Source: an uncultured Tateyamaria sp.
GTDB taxonomy: Bacteria > Pseudomonadota > Alphaproteobacteria > Rhodobacterales > Rhodobacteraceae
Assembly (NCBI RefSeq): GCF_947503465.1
Contig: NZ_CANNDN010000001.1
Span: 1,364,001 to 1,428,000, forward strand
Direction: 5' to 3'
DNA: 64,000 nt
Numbering within the stretch: the first letter of the stretch is position 1; each line of letters starts with the position of its first letter. This document shows positions 1 through 9,233 of the stretch, piece after piece. The notes beneath the pieces are model-generated. The model saw only the letters and a list, made by a program, of their open reading frames with translations, had not been told where the DNA came from and ran no database searches. Made by a program: the position numbers and the translations under genes.

Positions 1-43
1 TTTCTTCTTCTTCAAGTACATCAGCCAGGAGGAAGGGCTGTGA
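1..43 (+). CDS. 3' end of a sugar ABC transporter permease (partial)
   Basis: The reading frame that begins at base 2 codes for 13 residues ending in KYISQEEGL and stops at TGA 41-43. The run of Phe residues before a short polar tail fits the last membrane segment and cytoplasmic tail of a MalF-type permease. The second permease, a glycosidase and the ATPase follow on the same strand, so this is most likely the first permease of that importer. The rest of the gene lies outside the window, and the call rests mainly on context. Confidence 0.5.
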   Translation, partial: FFFFKYISQEEGL

Positions 44-93
44 TGTTGGGTGCCGCAAAACAAGTTTGCGTCTCGCCTGCGGCGGGCGGGGCT

Positions 94-151
94 GAGGGGC
101 GCTGCCCCTCGGCCTGCGGCCTCACCCCGGCATATTTTGCGAACAATGAAG
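94..151 (+). repeat. Dispersed repeat, copy A (hairpin plus A/T-rich tail)
   Basis: A perfect stem GAGGGGC-GCT-GCCCCTC at 94-110 is followed by GGCC-TGC-GGCC, then CACCCC and an A/T-rich tail ending AACAATGAA. Two related copies lie at 22927-22987 (minus strand) and 47334-47390 (plus strand). This copy sits between the two permease genes of the sugar importer, just before the ribosome-binding region of the second. Confidence 0.7.
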
Positions 152-161
152 GGACGGGGCG

Positions 162-1376
162 ATGAGCATGATCCGTCAAGGTTCTGTGACCGGAGCCGTG
201 ATCGGGCTGTTCTGGGCCTTTGTCATGGCGATCACAGTGTCAGTTACCCTGTCCTTTGCCTCGGGCCTCGGGTTTCGGCCCGGCAGTCTGGGGTGTCTGA
301 TCCTTGGAATCGGTGGTGGTTTGGCCCTGGTGTATCTGCGCGATGCGCGGATGGTGATCGGTGGGTTTGTGCTGCTGTGCGTGGCCCTCATGGTGACGCC
401 GTTGTCGCCCATCCTGTTTGGCGAGACCGTGCCGGTCCTGTGGCAGGTGGTTGCTGCCGTGTCGTTCGGTGTCTTCACCATCTGGCCGCTGAACGTGATG
501 CTGGTCGAGGCACATCCAGGCCCGCTGACCCGCCACGCGTTCGAGGACGCGGTGATCCGGTTTCTGACCGGGTTCGGCTACATCGTGTTCACCGCTGTCG
601 TGCTGATCCCGTTCTATGTCATGGTCATGACCAGCCTGAAGTCACAGCAGGCTCTCCTCAGGAACCCGCTGGACTTCTCGATCGAGCTTGAGCGCGGCTG
701 GGACCTGTTCCGCAGCTATGCGGAGCTGTTTGGGCAATTCAATTTCGGCAGCTACCTGTGGACCAGCTTTTATGTCTCGGTCCTGACGGTCCTTATCACC
801 CTGCTGTTTTCCGTGCCCGGTGCCTACGCCGTGGCGCGTCTGCGCTTCCAGGGGCGGGCGGCGTTTTCGCGCTCCATCCTGCTGATTTACATGGTGCCGA
901 TGATCGTGCTGGCCCTGCCCATCTACATCGTCTTTTCCATGACGGGTCTGCGCAACACCATTCCGGGGCTGTTGATGATCTATCCGGTCACCACCATTCC
1001 CGTCGCCCTTTACATGCTGCAGGGCTATTTCCGCGGCCTGCCGGTCGAGGTCGAGGAGGCGGGGCTGATGGACGGGCTGTCGCGCCTGCAGGTGATCTGG
1101 AAGATCACCTTGCCCCTGTCGCTGCCTGCGATGGTGTCGGTGTCGCTGTATGTCTTCATGATTGCCTGGAACGAATTCCTGCTGGCCTTCATGCTGCTGG
1201 ACGATCCGTCGAAGTTCACCCTCACGCGGGGGGTGGCGATGCTGAACTCTTCTGAAATTCCACGCCAGCACCTGATGGCAGGCGCCGTGATCGCGACATT
1301 GCCGATCATGGCCCTGTTTTTGGGGCTGGAACGGTTCATGACAAAAGGGCTGACCGCCGGGTCGGTAAAAGGATGA
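162..1376 (+). CDS. Carbohydrate ABC transporter permease (MalG type) with extra N-terminal membrane segments
   Basis: Inner-membrane subunit of a CUT1-type sugar importer, 404 aa. The C-terminal 270 residues are a standard MalG-like permease with a cytoplasmic EAA loop near residues 296-315 (EEAGLMDG, then IWKITLPL) that should dock on the ATPase encoded two genes downstream. MalG-type permeases are usually about 280 aa. Here roughly 125 extra residues precede the core and contain about four hydrophobic segments. It overlaps the glycosidase gene by ATGA, so the two are translationally coupled. The substrate cannot be read from the permease; the hydrolase next to it suggests a glycoside. The ATG follows a G-rich Shine-Dalgarno-like stretch. 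Confidence 0.85.
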   Translation: MSMIRQGSVTGAVIGLFWAFVMAITVSVTLSFASGLGFRPGSLGCLILGIGGGLALVYLRDARMVIGGFVLLCVALMVTPLSPILFGETVPVLWQVVAAVSFGVFTIWPLNVMLVEAHPGPLTRHAFEDAVIRFLTGFGYIVFTAVVLIPFYVMVMTSLKSQQALLRNPLDFSIELERGWDLFRSYAELFGQFNFGSYLWTSFYVSVLTVLITLLFSVPGAYAVARLRFQGRAAFSRSILLIYMVPMIVLALPIYIVFSMTGLRNTIPGLLMIYPVTTIPVALYMLQGYFRGLPVEVEEAGLMDGLSRLQVIWKITLPLSLPAMVSVSLYVFMIAWNEFLLAFMLLDDPSKFTLTRGVAMLNSSEIPRQHLMAGAVIATLPIMALFLGLERFMTKGLTAGSVKG

Positions 1377-2638
1377 TGCGAGACATGACATCGGCCGAGA
1401 TGCGCGACGAAGAGGCGCGCGCGATCCTGAAACGCAACGACAAGGGCGGCTATACCATCCCCACCTCGGGCCTCTACCCCTATCAATGGAACTGGGACAG
1501 CGCTTTTGCCGCGGTGGGTTTTGCCGAATTCGATGTGGACCGCGCCTGGGCCGAGATCGAGACGCTGTTTTCCGGCCAGTGGGACAATGGCATGGTGCCC
1601 CATATCCTGTTCCACGTGCCCGATGACGGGTATTTCCCGAACCATGATGTGTGGCAGGGCACGGGGCCAATCCCGTCCTCGGGCATCAGCCAGCCGCCCG
1701 TGGCCGCGACCATGGCGCGGATGGTGCTGGACAAGGATGCGCAGGCGGGGCGCGCGCGCATGGCGACGCTGTTTCCCAAGATGGTCGCATGGCACCGCTG
1801 GTTCATGGACTGGCGGCTGGATCGCGGCGCGGTTTGCATCACCCACCCGTGGGAGGCAGGCCGCGACAATGCCCCCGACTGGGACGCGGCCATGGCAGCG
1901 ATCACCCCCAACGGTGTGGGCGACTACACCCGCCGTGACACGACCCATGTGGACAGTTCCATGCGGCCCACGAAATACGACTACGACCGCTATATCTGGC
2001 TGGTGCAGCGCGGGGCGCGGCTGGGCTGGGACGAGGCGGCGATGCTGCAGGACACGCCCTTCCGCGTGGCGGACCCGACGATGACCTTTATCCTTCTGCG
2101 CGCCACCCGCGACCTGATCGCCATGGGCGAAAGCTTGGGCGAAGACGTGACCGAATTGCAGGGCTGGGTGACGACGCTGGAGGCGGGCGCGCAGACGCTG
2201 TGGAACCCGGCACTCGGATGCTTTGATGGCCGCGATGCGGTGGGGGGCAGTTGGGCCGGGTCAATCTCGAACGCGTCGTTCCTGTGCTGGTACGCGGGCA
2301 TCGACCACCCCGACATGCGCACCCGTCTGAGCGAGGTCATGGCCTTGTCCAAATACGGCGTACCGTCGCTGACGCCAGACGACGCCCGCTTTGACGGCAA
2401 GCGGTACTGGCGCGGGCCGGTCTGGGCGATCATGAACATGATGATCGCCGAAGGGTTGATGGAGTTTGACCTGCCGCAAGGGGCCGCCTTGCGGAGCAAC
2501 ACCGCCGATCTGATCGCCGAGCATGGCTTTGCCGAATATTTCGACCCGCGCGATGGCGCACCCGCCGGTGGCAGCACCTTTACCTGGACCGCCGCCGTGT
2601 GGCTGGCCTGGGCCTCCCCCTCTCGTCAAGGAGCATGA
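1373..2638 (+). CDS. GH63/MGH1-like glycoside hydrolase
   Basis: Predicted cytoplasmic (alpha/alpha)6-barrel glycosidase, 421 aa, without a signal peptide. The N-terminal motif [11 protein letters not shown], followed by [12 protein letters not shown] and later [13 protein letters not shown], is typical of MGH1-like members of GH63, the family that includes bacterial glucosylglycerate and mannosylglycerate hydrolases and trehalase-like enzymes. It lies between the permease (4-nt overlap) and the ATPase, so the imported glycoside is probably cleaved after uptake. Hydrolysis of a compatible solute such as glucosylglycerate is an inference; the exact substrate is not determined by the sequence. 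Confidence 0.8.
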   Translation: MMRDMTSAEMRDEEARAILKRNDKGGYTIPTSGLYPYQWNWDSAFAAVGFAEFDVDRAWAEIETLFSGQWDNGMVPHILFHVPDDGYFPNHDVWQGTGPIPSSGISQPPVAATMARMVLDKDAQAGRARMATLFPKMVAWHRWFMDWRLDRGAVCITHPWEAGRDNAPDWDAAMAAITPNGVGDYTRRDTTHVDSSMRPTKYDYDRYIWLVQRGARLGWDEAAMLQDTPFRVADPTMTFILLRATRDLIAMGESLGEDVTELQGWVTTLEAGAQTLWNPALGCFDGRDAVGGSWAGSISNASFLCWYAGIDHPDMRTRLSEVMALSKYGVPSLTPDDARFDGKRYWRGPVWAIMNMMIAEGLMEFDLPQGAALRSNTADLIAEHGFAEYFDPRDGAPAGGSTFTWTAAVWLAWASPSRQGA

Positions 2639-2640
2639 AG

Positions 2641-3693
2641 ATGGGCGCGATCACACTGAATGCTGTCGAAAAGTGGTATGGCGAGGTGCAGGTCATCAAG
2701 GGCGTCGACCTTGAGATCAAGAATGGCGAGTTTGTCGTCTTTGTCGGCCCGTCCGGCTGTGGCAAGTCCACGCTGCTGCGCATGATCGGCGGGTTGGAGG
2801 ATATCAGCCGGGGATCGCTGGACATTGACGGCACGGACGTGACGGACCAGCCGCCGTCCAAGCGCGGTTTGTCCATGGTGTTCCAGTCCTATGCGCTCTA
2901 TCCGCATATGTCGGTGCGCGACAATATGGGGTTTTCGTTGAAGACCGCAGGCGCGCCCAAGGCCGAGATTGCCGAGAAGGTGAACACCGCCGCCGACACC
3001 CTGAAGCTGGACCAGTATCTGGATCGCCGCCCCAAGGACCTGTCCGGCGGGCAGCGCCAGCGGGTGGCCATTGGCCGGTCCATCGTGCGCGACCCCACGG
3101 CGTTCCTGTTTGACGAGCCCCTGTCGAACCTTGACGCCGCCCTGCGGGTCGAGATGCGCTACGAGATTTCCAAGCTGCACCAGGCGCTGTCGGCCACCAT
3201 GATCTATGTCACCCATGATCAGGTCGAGGCGATGACGCTGGCCGACCGCATCGTGGTGCTGGACGCGGGCCGGATCATCCAGGTCGGCACCCCACGTGAC
3301 CTCTATAACCGCCCCGGCAACGTGTTCGTGGCCCAATTCATCGGCAGCCCGAAGATGAATGTGTTTGCCTGTGCGACGGACAGCGGCAGCTATACCGTAC
3401 CCGGCGGGCGCGGTGGACCGTACGCCTTGGGTGGTGTTGCCACACACATGGGCATCCGGCCCGAACACATCACGGTTGGCGCGCCCGGCAGCGGCCAGTG
3501 CGATGGCACCGTTGACGTGATCGAATATCTGGGCGCCGATACGTTTGTGCTGCTGGATTGCGGTGCGGCGGGTCAGATCAACGTGCGGATTTCAGGCGAC
3601 GCGGATTTGACTGTGGGCGATCTGGTGGGCCTCACCTTCGCCCCAGAGCGCACGCACTTCTTTGATGCGGACGGAAACACGATCAAGGCTTAG
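2641..3693 (+). CDS. Sugar ABC transporter ATP-binding protein (UgpC/MsmK type)
   Basis: ATPase of the CUT1 importer, about 350 aa. Walker [10 protein letters not shown] is at residues 36-44, followed by the signature LSGGQRQR, Walker B FLFDEP, the D-loop LSNLDAALR and the switch His in [10 protein letters not shown]. The C-terminal hundred residues form the TOBE-type regulatory domain usual for this group. I chose the ATG at 2641 because AAGGAG at 2628-2633 is seven bases upstream; an ATG at 2635 overlaps the hydrolase stop and is the alternative. It is the last gene of the importer operon. Confidence 0.92.
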   Translation: MGAITLNAVEKWYGEVQVIKGVDLEIKNGEFVVFVGPSGCGKSTLLRMIGGLEDISRGSLDIDGTDVTDQPPSKRGLSMVFQSYALYPHMSVRDNMGFSLKTAGAPKAEIAEKVNTAADTLKLDQYLDRRPKDLSGGQRQRVAIGRSIVRDPTAFLFDEPLSNLDAALRVEMRYEISKLHQALSATMIYVTHDQVEAMTLADRIVVLDAGRIIQVGTPRDLYNRPGNVFVAQFIGSPKMNVFACATDSGSYTVPGGRGGPYALGGVATHMGIRPEHITVGAPGSGQCDGTVDVIEYLGADTFVLLDCGAAGQINVRISGDADLTVGDLVGLTFAPERTHFFDADGNTIKA

Positions 3694-3716
3694 GCGCGCT
3701 TTGCCATGGGGGGCAT

Positions 3717-3778
3717 GCATATTTGAAGAACAATGAATACAAGGGCACAACTGCACCTTCATTGTTCCAAAAATATGC
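3717..3778. terminator. Imperfect inverted repeat between convergent genes, possible bidirectional terminator
   Basis: Arms 3717-3737 and 3758-3778 match in 18 of 21 positions as inverted repeats, each starting or ending GCATATTT and containing GAACAATGAA. Both arms resemble the A/T-rich tail of the dispersed repeat at 94-151. The position between the ends of the ABC ATPase gene and the otnC gene suits a transcript-ending hairpin serving both strands. There is no clean T run, so the terminator role is inferred. Confidence 0.45.
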
Positions 3779-3824
3779 ACTGTGTACGGCCCGACCCGGG
3801 CGCAAGGGTCGCGGCAATGCGCGC

Positions 3825-4475
3825 TCAGGCGTCCCAGTCCACGTCAAACCTTGTCACAACCGCCTGCACCTGATCCGGCGTCAACCCCTGTGCGCCCATC
3901 CCGCGGGTCATCAGCGCCAAGCGCGCCGTGTCCTCCAACTCCTCGATGGCGTTGCATGCCGCCTCCACATCCTTGCCCGCCACGACCGGGCCATGGTTCG
4001 CCAGCATCACCGCTGACCGCTTGCCGGCCAGCCCCCGCACGGCCGCGCCCATCGCCGGATCACCGGGCAGGAAGAATGGCAACAACTGCACCTTGCCCAG
4101 CTTCATGATCCCGTAGGGCGTCAGCGGTGGCAGGAAATTGTCCGCATCGGCCGCCGGCAGCATCGACAGCGCCACCGAATGACACGCATGCAAATGCACC
4201 ACCGCTCCGGCACTGCTGCGCGTGTCGTAAAAGGCCGTGTGCAACGGCATCTCCTTGGTGGGCGCATCCCCCGCCACATGCACACCCGCCGGATCAAACC
4301 GCGCAAGCCGCCCCGGATCCAGCCGCCCGAAACTCGTACCCGTGGGCGACACCAGCACCCCGCCATCCTCGGTCCGGGCCGAGATGTTGCCGGTGCTGCC
4401 ATGGGTCAGCCCCCGGTCAAACAGCGACTTGGCCAGCAGGCACATCTGTTCGCGCAACGCGGTCTCGGTGCTCAT
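3825..4475 (-). CDS. otnC: 3-oxo-tetronate 4-phosphate decarboxylase (class II aldolase family)
   Basis: Zinc-dependent class II aldolase/adducin-type enzyme, 216 aa. It is expected to decarboxylate 3-oxo-tetronate 4-phosphate to dihydroxyacetone phosphate in the catabolism of four-carbon acid sugars. Visible motifs are GSTGNISAR near residue 25, the metal-binding stretch VVHLHACHS, and ANHGPVVAG. Its start overlaps the stop of otnK by ATGA, so kinase and decarboxylase are coupled. The kinase-decarboxylase pairing is the main reason for preferring OtnC over L-fuculose-phosphate aldolase. Confidence 0.85.
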   Translation of the reverse strand: MSTETALREQMCLLAKSLFDRGLTHGSTGNISARTEDGGVLVSPTGTSFGRLDPGRLARFDPAGVHVAGDAPTKEMPLHTAFYDTRSSAGAVVHLHACHSVALSMLPAADADNFLPPLTPYGIMKLGKVQLLPFFLPGDPAMGAAVRGLAGKRSAVMLANHGPVVAGKDVEAACNAIEELEDTARLALMTRGMGAQGLTPDQVQAVVTRFDVDWDA

Positions 4476-5704
4476 GCCCCCAGCACCCTGTCGGCTTTTT
4501 CAAAGAAATCCTCGGCCCCGAAATTGCCGGACTTCAGCGCCACAACCAGGTCAGGTCCCGCGCGCAGGGCCGGCACGCCGGGGTCGATCTCGGGCCCGAT
4601 GTCCAGCGTGGTCAGGCCCAGCCCTTCGACCACCGCGCCCGATGTCTCGCCGCCTGCGGTGATGATCCGGGTTGCGCCGCCCGCGCGCACGCTGCGCGCC
4701 ACATCGGCAAAGAACGCTTCCAAGGCCGTTGCCGACGCCGCACGTCCGAACCGATCCTGCACATCGCGCACGACGTCCGGGTCCGCCGAGGAATACAGCA
4801 GCGGCAGATCGTCCTGCCCCAGCGCCCACTCCGCCGCCTGCGCAGCCGTCAATCGCCCTTCGATCACATCCGCGGCCAGCACCTCGCGCACCGGATGGCG
4901 GGCCGCGTGATGGGCGACTTGCGCCCGCGTCGCGATGGAACAGGACCCCGACAGGGCCACCGCCTTGCCGCCCTGCCCGGTCCACGGCACAGCGCCCGCA
5001 ACACAGCCGAAATTCGCAGGCAGGCCCAGCGCCACGCCGGACCCGCCGGTGATCAGCGGCAACTCCGCCGCCGCCGTCCCGATGGCGCGCAAATCCTCAT
5101 CCCGGATCGCATCGACCACAATGTGGCGCTTGCCCGCCGCGTGTTCACCCTGCAGCGCGTCCCGGATCGCACCTGCCCCCTGAAACACCGCACCTGCCCC
5201 CACATGCCCCACCTCGTACCGGGTCTGCAGGGCCAGCCACCGGCGCAGGTCCGGATCCGTCATCGGCGTCAGCGGATGGGACTGCATGCCGCTCTCGCTC
5301 AGCAACACGTCATTCACGAAAAGATGGCCCTGATAGACGGACCGCCCCGTGCCCGGAAAGGCCGGGCAGACAATGACCTGATGGGCGTCCAGCGCCTCGG
5401 CGAGCGCATCGGCGACGGGGCCGATATTGCCCTCCGGCGTGGAATCGAAGGTCGAACAATACTTGAAAAAGACCTGCGTGCAGCCCTGCGCCAGCAACCA
5501 GTCCAGCGCCTCAAGCGACCGCGCCACGGCGGCGCCGGGATCAATCGACCGGGACTTCAACGCCACGACACCGGCCTCGACCGACGGGTCGGCGTCACCC
5601 GCAGGCACGCCCGTATACTGCGTCACCCGCATGCCTTCCTTGGCCAGCGTGTTGGCCAGGTCACTCGACCCGGTAAAATCGTCCCCGATACATCCCAGTT
5701 TCAC
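4472..5704 (-). CDS. otnK: 3-oxo-tetronate kinase (four-carbon acid sugar kinase family)
   Basis: Kinase of the OtnK/DUF1537 family, about 410 aa, predicted to phosphorylate 3-oxo-tetronate for the adjacent decarboxylase. The N-terminus carries GDDFTGSSD, the centre FFKYCSTFDSTPEGNIG, and the C-terminal nucleotide domain TAGGETSGAV, all typical of the family. I start at GTG 5704 because the family begins directly before the KLGCIGDDFTG segment; an open frame continues further upstream but with no similarity. No dehydrogenase or transporter for the pathway is adjacent. Confidence 0.88.
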   Translation of the reverse strand: MKLGCIGDDFTGSSDLANTLAKEGMRVTQYTGVPAGDADPSVEAGVVALKSRSIDPGAAVARSLEALDWLLAQGCTQVFFKYCSTFDSTPEGNIGPVADALAEALDAHQVIVCPAFPGTGRSVYQGHLFVNDVLLSESGMQSHPLTPMTDPDLRRWLALQTRYEVGHVGAGAVFQGAGAIRDALQGEHAAGKRHIVVDAIRDEDLRAIGTAAAELPLITGGSGVALGLPANFGCVAGAVPWTGQGGKAVALSGSCSIATRAQVAHHAARHPVREVLAADVIEGRLTAAQAAEWALGQDDLPLLYSSADPDVVRDVQDRFGRAASATALEAFFADVARSVRAGGATRIITAGGETSGAVVEGLGLTTLDIGPEIDPGVPALRAGPDLVVALKSGNFGAEDFFEKADRVLGA

Positions 5705-5888
5705 GGCACTGCCCCCCTGTTTGCAGGCAAACAAGCATCCACACGCCCGCAATGGCAAGCCCATGCGCCGCGCAGCCCGAAATTTCGGAATTTCCCGGGC
5801 GGCACATCGCCCCGCGCCCTCTTGCGGACACCGGGCGCGCGCCTGTAGGTTTGCGCAAACATCGACAACCCTGAAAGGGGGCGCATCC
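5705..5888. promoter_or_regulatory. Divergent promoter region with a 12-bp palindrome
   Basis: This 184-bp gap separates otnK (minus strand) from the KAS III-like gene (plus strand). It contains the perfect palindrome CCGAAATTTCGG at 5777-5788, a plausible operator for a dimeric regulator acting on either gene. No regulator gene is adjacent, so the role is speculative. Confidence 0.3.
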
Positions 5889-7016
5889 GTGGCTTTCTCC
5901 CCAGCGATCACCGGCACAGGCGTGTTCACGCCGGAACAATCCATCTCCAACGCTGAACTGGTCAAGGCATTCAACGCCTATGCGGACCTCTACAATGCGG
6001 AACACGCGGACGCGATCGCAGCGGGCACAACCCCCGCCAAGGACCATTCCTCCGAAGACTTCATCGTGAAGGCGTCCGGGATCGAAAGCCGCTACGTGAT
6101 GAACAAGTCCGGCGTGCTGGACCCCACGGTCATGCACCCGCTTTTGCGCCAGCGCAGCGACGACGAACCGTCGATCATGGCCGAAATGGCGGTGGATGCC
6201 GCGCACAAGGCGCTGGCCCAGGCGGGCAAGACAGCGGCGGACGTGGATGCGGTCATTTGTGCTGCGTCGAACCTGGAACGCGCCTATCCCGCCGTCGCCA
6301 TCGAAATTCAGGACCTGCTGGGGATCGAAGGGTTCGCCTTCGACATGAACGTCGCCTGCTCGTCCGCCACCTTCGGCATCCAGGCCGCGGCCGACATGGT
6401 GCGCTCAGGCTCCATCCGCTCAGCGCTGGTGGTGAACCCTGAAATCTGCTCGGCCCACCTGGAATGGCGCGACCGCGATTGCCACTTCATCTTCGGCGAC
6501 GTGGCGACGGCCACCCTGATCGAACGGGCCGAAGACGCAAAAGGCCCCTATTTCAAGATCAGATCGACCCGCTGCGGCACCGCCTTTTCCAACAACATCC
6601 GCAACAACAACGGCTATCTGCGCCGGTCGCGTCCCGACGGGATGGCCGACCGCCGCGACATGCAGTTCATGCAGAACGGGCGCAAGGTGTTCAAGGAGGT
6701 GCTGCCGCTGGTCAGCAAGCACATTGCCGACCACATGGGCGACGAAGGCGTGACAGCCGCAGACCTGAAACGGCTGTGGCTGCACCAGGCCAATAAATCC
6801 ATGAACGACTTTATCGGAAAGAAAGTACTGGGGCGCGATCCCGCCCCGGGCGAACAGCCCAACATCCTGCAGGACTATGCCAACACGTCGTCCGCCGGGT
6901 CGATCATCGCGTTTTCAAAGTATTCCGATGATCTGGGCGATGGGGACAAGGGCATCATCTGCTCGTTCGGGGCCGGCTATTCCGTCGGGTCCGTCCTGGT
7001 CGAACGGCACGGGTAA
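5889..7016 (+). CDS. Beta-ketoacyl-ACP synthase III-like protein (FabH-like)
   Basis: Thiolase-fold condensing enzyme, 375 aa. The catalytic triad is visible: Cys157 in NVACSSATFG, His in WLHQANKSM, and Asn in YANTSSAGS. It is longer than canonical FabH (about 320 aa) and resembles the subgroup that includes the Pseudomonas beta-ketodecanoyl-ACP synthase PA3286, with an insertion after the first strand. It could therefore condense medium-chain acyl-CoA with malonyl-ACP; the acyl specificity is an inference. The GTG start at 5889 has an AAGGGGG ribosome-binding site and matches the family N-terminus ITGTGVFTP. Confidence 0.82.
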   Translation: MAFSPAITGTGVFTPEQSISNAELVKAFNAYADLYNAEHADAIAAGTTPAKDHSSEDFIVKASGIESRYVMNKSGVLDPTVMHPLLRQRSDDEPSIMAEMAVDAAHKALAQAGKTAADVDAVICAASNLERAYPAVAIEIQDLLGIEGFAFDMNVACSSATFGIQAAADMVRSGSIRSALVVNPEICSAHLEWRDRDCHFIFGDVATATLIERAEDAKGPYFKIRSTRCGTAFSNNIRNNNGYLRRSRPDGMADRRDMQFMQNGRKVFKEVLPLVSKHIADHMGDEGVTAADLKRLWLHQANKSMNDFIGKKVLGRDPAPGEQPNILQDYANTSSAGSIIAFSKYSDDLGDGDKGIICSFGAGYSVGSVLVERHG

Positions 7017-7052
7017 GGCTGCCACCGTCCCGCCCGGTGGCAGCCTCCGGGG

Positions 7053-7523
7053 TCAGCCCTTGTGCCGCAGCCGCAAGGTTTCGACCCCGACCGCTGCGCC
7101 CACGCCGATCTCCCCTGATACGGACACGGGCTGCAGGGTAAACGAGCGGTCCAAACCGCCAATCAGGGCATGCACACCGGCACCGGCGCCCACGGACGCA
7201 TCTGCCGATGCCCCGATATATCCGCCTTCCAGTGCGCCCTCTTTCACACCGCTTTGCGGCGCGAAGACGTACCAGACCAGCGTCTGTTCGTTGCTGGTGG
7301 ACAGGTCCACGCCAACCTTGCGGATGGTGCCGGTGAACCGGTCGGTGCGCCCGCTGGCCGATGTGAAGTCGCAGTCATACTTGGCGCTGGAATAGACGAC
7401 AAAATTGGCCTCGTTGGATTGGTGGCAGGTCAGCACACCGGTGGCCACACCCCCGGCAGAGGCCGCCATCGGGGCGACAACGGATGCGGCGGCAAGGGCA
7501 ATCAGCTTCAGGTTGGACGTCAT
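7053..7523 (-). CDS. DUF992 family exported protein
   Basis: Exported protein of 156 aa with a Sec signal peptide (hydrophobic core LIALAAASVVAPMAASA, cleavage near residue 23). The mature part has the DUF992 pattern: GVLTCHQS, YDCDFTS, FTGTIRKVGVDL, and a glycine/alanine-rich C-terminal half. The two Cys could form a disulfide in the periplasm. The function is unknown. It is a single gene that converges on the KAS III-like gene. Confidence 0.8.
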   Translation of the reverse strand: MTSNLKLIALAAASVVAPMAASAGGVATGVLTCHQSNEANFVVYSSAKYDCDFTSASGRTDRFTGTIRKVGVDLSTSNEQTLVWYVFAPQSGVKEGALEGGYIGASADASVGAGAGVHALIGGLDRSFTLQPVSVSGEIGVGAAVGVETLRLRHKG

Positions 7524-7750
7524 GGATCAGGTTCCTTGGGTTAAGACCGCCCGACAGGGGCGGCGTCGTCTTGATGCATCACCACGTAATGGGGACCATT
7601 CGGTTCACAACCCTGGAAACCTGTAACATCGAACACGTCTGGGAAACCGCCCGTTACCGGGCGCGGCGCGCGGCGCCCGTCACGGGGGGGCGTGTCGCGG
7701 GTCCATATGGTGGGGCGGGCCCGGGGCGGACCCCGGGGCGCGGGCGGCGT

Positions 7751-8332
7751 CTACCCGTCGCCCACCGCATCGCGCCAATGCTTGCGGCACAGCGATACAT
7801 AGGTCTCGTTGCCGCCGATCTGGACCTGCGCGCCATCGGTGATCGTGCGCCCCGTCGCATCCTGCCGGATCACCATCGTGGCCTTCCTGCCGCAATGGCA
7901 GATCGTGCGCACCTCGCGCATCTCGTCGGCCAAGGCCAGCAGCGTGGCCGATCCGGGAAACAGCTTGCCCTGAAAGTCGACCCGCAGGCCATAGCACATG
8001 ACCGGCAGGCCCAGGTCATCCACGGCGCGAGCCAGTTGCCACACTTGCGGTTCGGTCAGGAACTGCGCCTCGTCCACGAACACGCACGCCACGGGACCCT
8101 CCGACCGGCGCGCCATCAGCCTGGCGAACAGATCGTCGTCGCGGGTGAATGTATCCGCCTCTGCGCCGATCCCGATACGCGAGGCGATGCGCCCGGCCCC
8201 GGCCCGATCATCGAAGGACGCGGTCAGCAGATAGGGCTGCATGCCCCGTTCGCGGTAATTGTGCGCGGCCTGCAACAGCACGGTCGATTTGCCCGCATTC
8301 ATGGTGGAGTAATGGAAGTACAGCTTGGCCAT
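7751..8332 (-). CDS. tdk: Thymidine kinase
   Basis: Salvage enzyme that phosphorylates thymidine to dTMP, 193 aa, type II thymidine kinase. The P-loop STMNAGKST is at residues 9-17, the Walker-B-like stretch VFVDEAQFL is present, and the C-terminal lasso domain carries zinc ligands in CHCGRK and CRKHW. I start at the ATG before AKLYFHYST, which matches the family N-terminus; an upstream in-frame start adds 12 residues without similarity. It appears monocistronic. Confidence 0.93.
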   Translation of the reverse strand: MAKLYFHYSTMNAGKSTVLLQAAHNYRERGMQPYLLTASFDDRAGAGRIASRIGIGAEADTFTRDDDLFARLMARRSEGPVACVFVDEAQFLTEPQVWQLARAVDDLGLPVMCYGLRVDFQGKLFPGSATLLALADEMREVRTICHCGRKATMVIRQDATGRTITDGAQVQIGGNETYVSLCRKHWRDAVGDG

Positions 8333-8777
8333 GAAGCGGTGATTAAATGGCCCGCCCCCCGGCGGCAAGGGGCCGCAAGGGCAAGCCCCCCAGGTGGGCG
8401 CAAGGGTCTGCGCGTGGTCTTGTCGCCCGCGTCAGTGAACCCCTGCTGCCGCTTCGGCACTGGGTGAATGTGGAACAGGCCGTGGGCGCGTGATACGCCC
8501 GATTGGGGATGGAGCCTGCCCCGATACGCAAAAACCTCCGACGGATCCGCCACCCCTGCTGCCGGTTGCCCGGCCTGTCGCCCCCACGGGACAGAGGATG
8601 TGACGAACCCCACCCGGACCCGGCGGTTGGGGCCGCCAGGCACTTGTTACGTCCCGAAAACCGTAGGGACGCTTTTAGAAATGACATTTGAGAGCGGGCG
8701 CATTAATGGGAAAAGATGGACCCGGTTCCCCCACACCGAAAGTTGAAACCGGACCGCATGTAAGAAGGGCAGTGCGT
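8333..8777. other. Non-coding interval between tdk and an HTH-like gene
   Basis: No convincing coding frame is present in these 445 bp. It is very G/C-rich on the left. It includes a small inverted repeat CGTCCC...GGGACG near 8647-8670 followed by CTTTTAG, which could act as a weak terminator or operator. The promoters of tdk and of the downstream HTH-like gene should lie here, but I could not assign boxes. Confidence 0.4.
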
Positions 8778-9233
8778 ATGAGCGTTGGCAGTTATCTGAA
8801 GAAGCACACGGAATCCCTGGTCAAGGATGTCGGGATTGAACCCGCCTGCGCGCTGACCGGCAAATCCAAGGCCACCCTGGGCCGCTACTATTCGGACAAT
8901 CCCGAACATGCCGACCGCTTCATGCCCGTCGATGCCGTCATCGCGCTGGAAGAGGCGGCCAGCTATCCGCATGTCACCAGCGCGCTGGCCGAATTGCAGG
9001 GCATTTCCCTCAGCCATGATGACCGGCGCCCCAACACCGAACGCGCGGGCGGCGTGAACGCGGACGTGATCGCGCTCAGCCAGCGCTTTGCCATGCTGAT
9101 GACCGAATACCAGCAGTCGATCGAAGACGGGGTGATCACCGTGAACGAGGCCAAGCGCCTGCTCAAGGAAACCACGTTGCTGCAACAGGTGCTGATCGAC
9201 ATGAAGCTGCACCTGGAAGACGAAAGTGGCTGA
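8778..9233 (+). CDS. Small HTH-like conserved hypothetical protein
   Basis: Predicted soluble protein of 151 aa. The first 75 residues are helical and resemble the DNA-binding core of phage regulatory proteins ([15 protein letters not shown] followed by [14 protein letters not shown]). The C-terminal half is a long helix with heptad character that could dimerise. The ATG at 8778 follows AAGAAGGG with eight bases between. Its stop overlaps the GTG start of arsH, so the two proteins are co-produced. A regulatory role is an inference. Confidence 0.65.
   Translation: MSVGSYLKKHTESLVKDVGIEPACALTGKSKATLGRYYSDNPEHADRFMPVDAVIALEEAASYPHVTSALAELQGISLSHDDRRPNTERAGGVNADVIALSQRFAMLMTEYQQSIEDGVITVNEAKRLLKETTLLQQVLIDMKLHLEDESG

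Noticed and set aside
8343-8687. Overlapping frames in the tdk upstream gap
   Set aside because: Composition is Arg/Pro-rich, with no ribosome-binding site and no family pattern; treated as non-coding.
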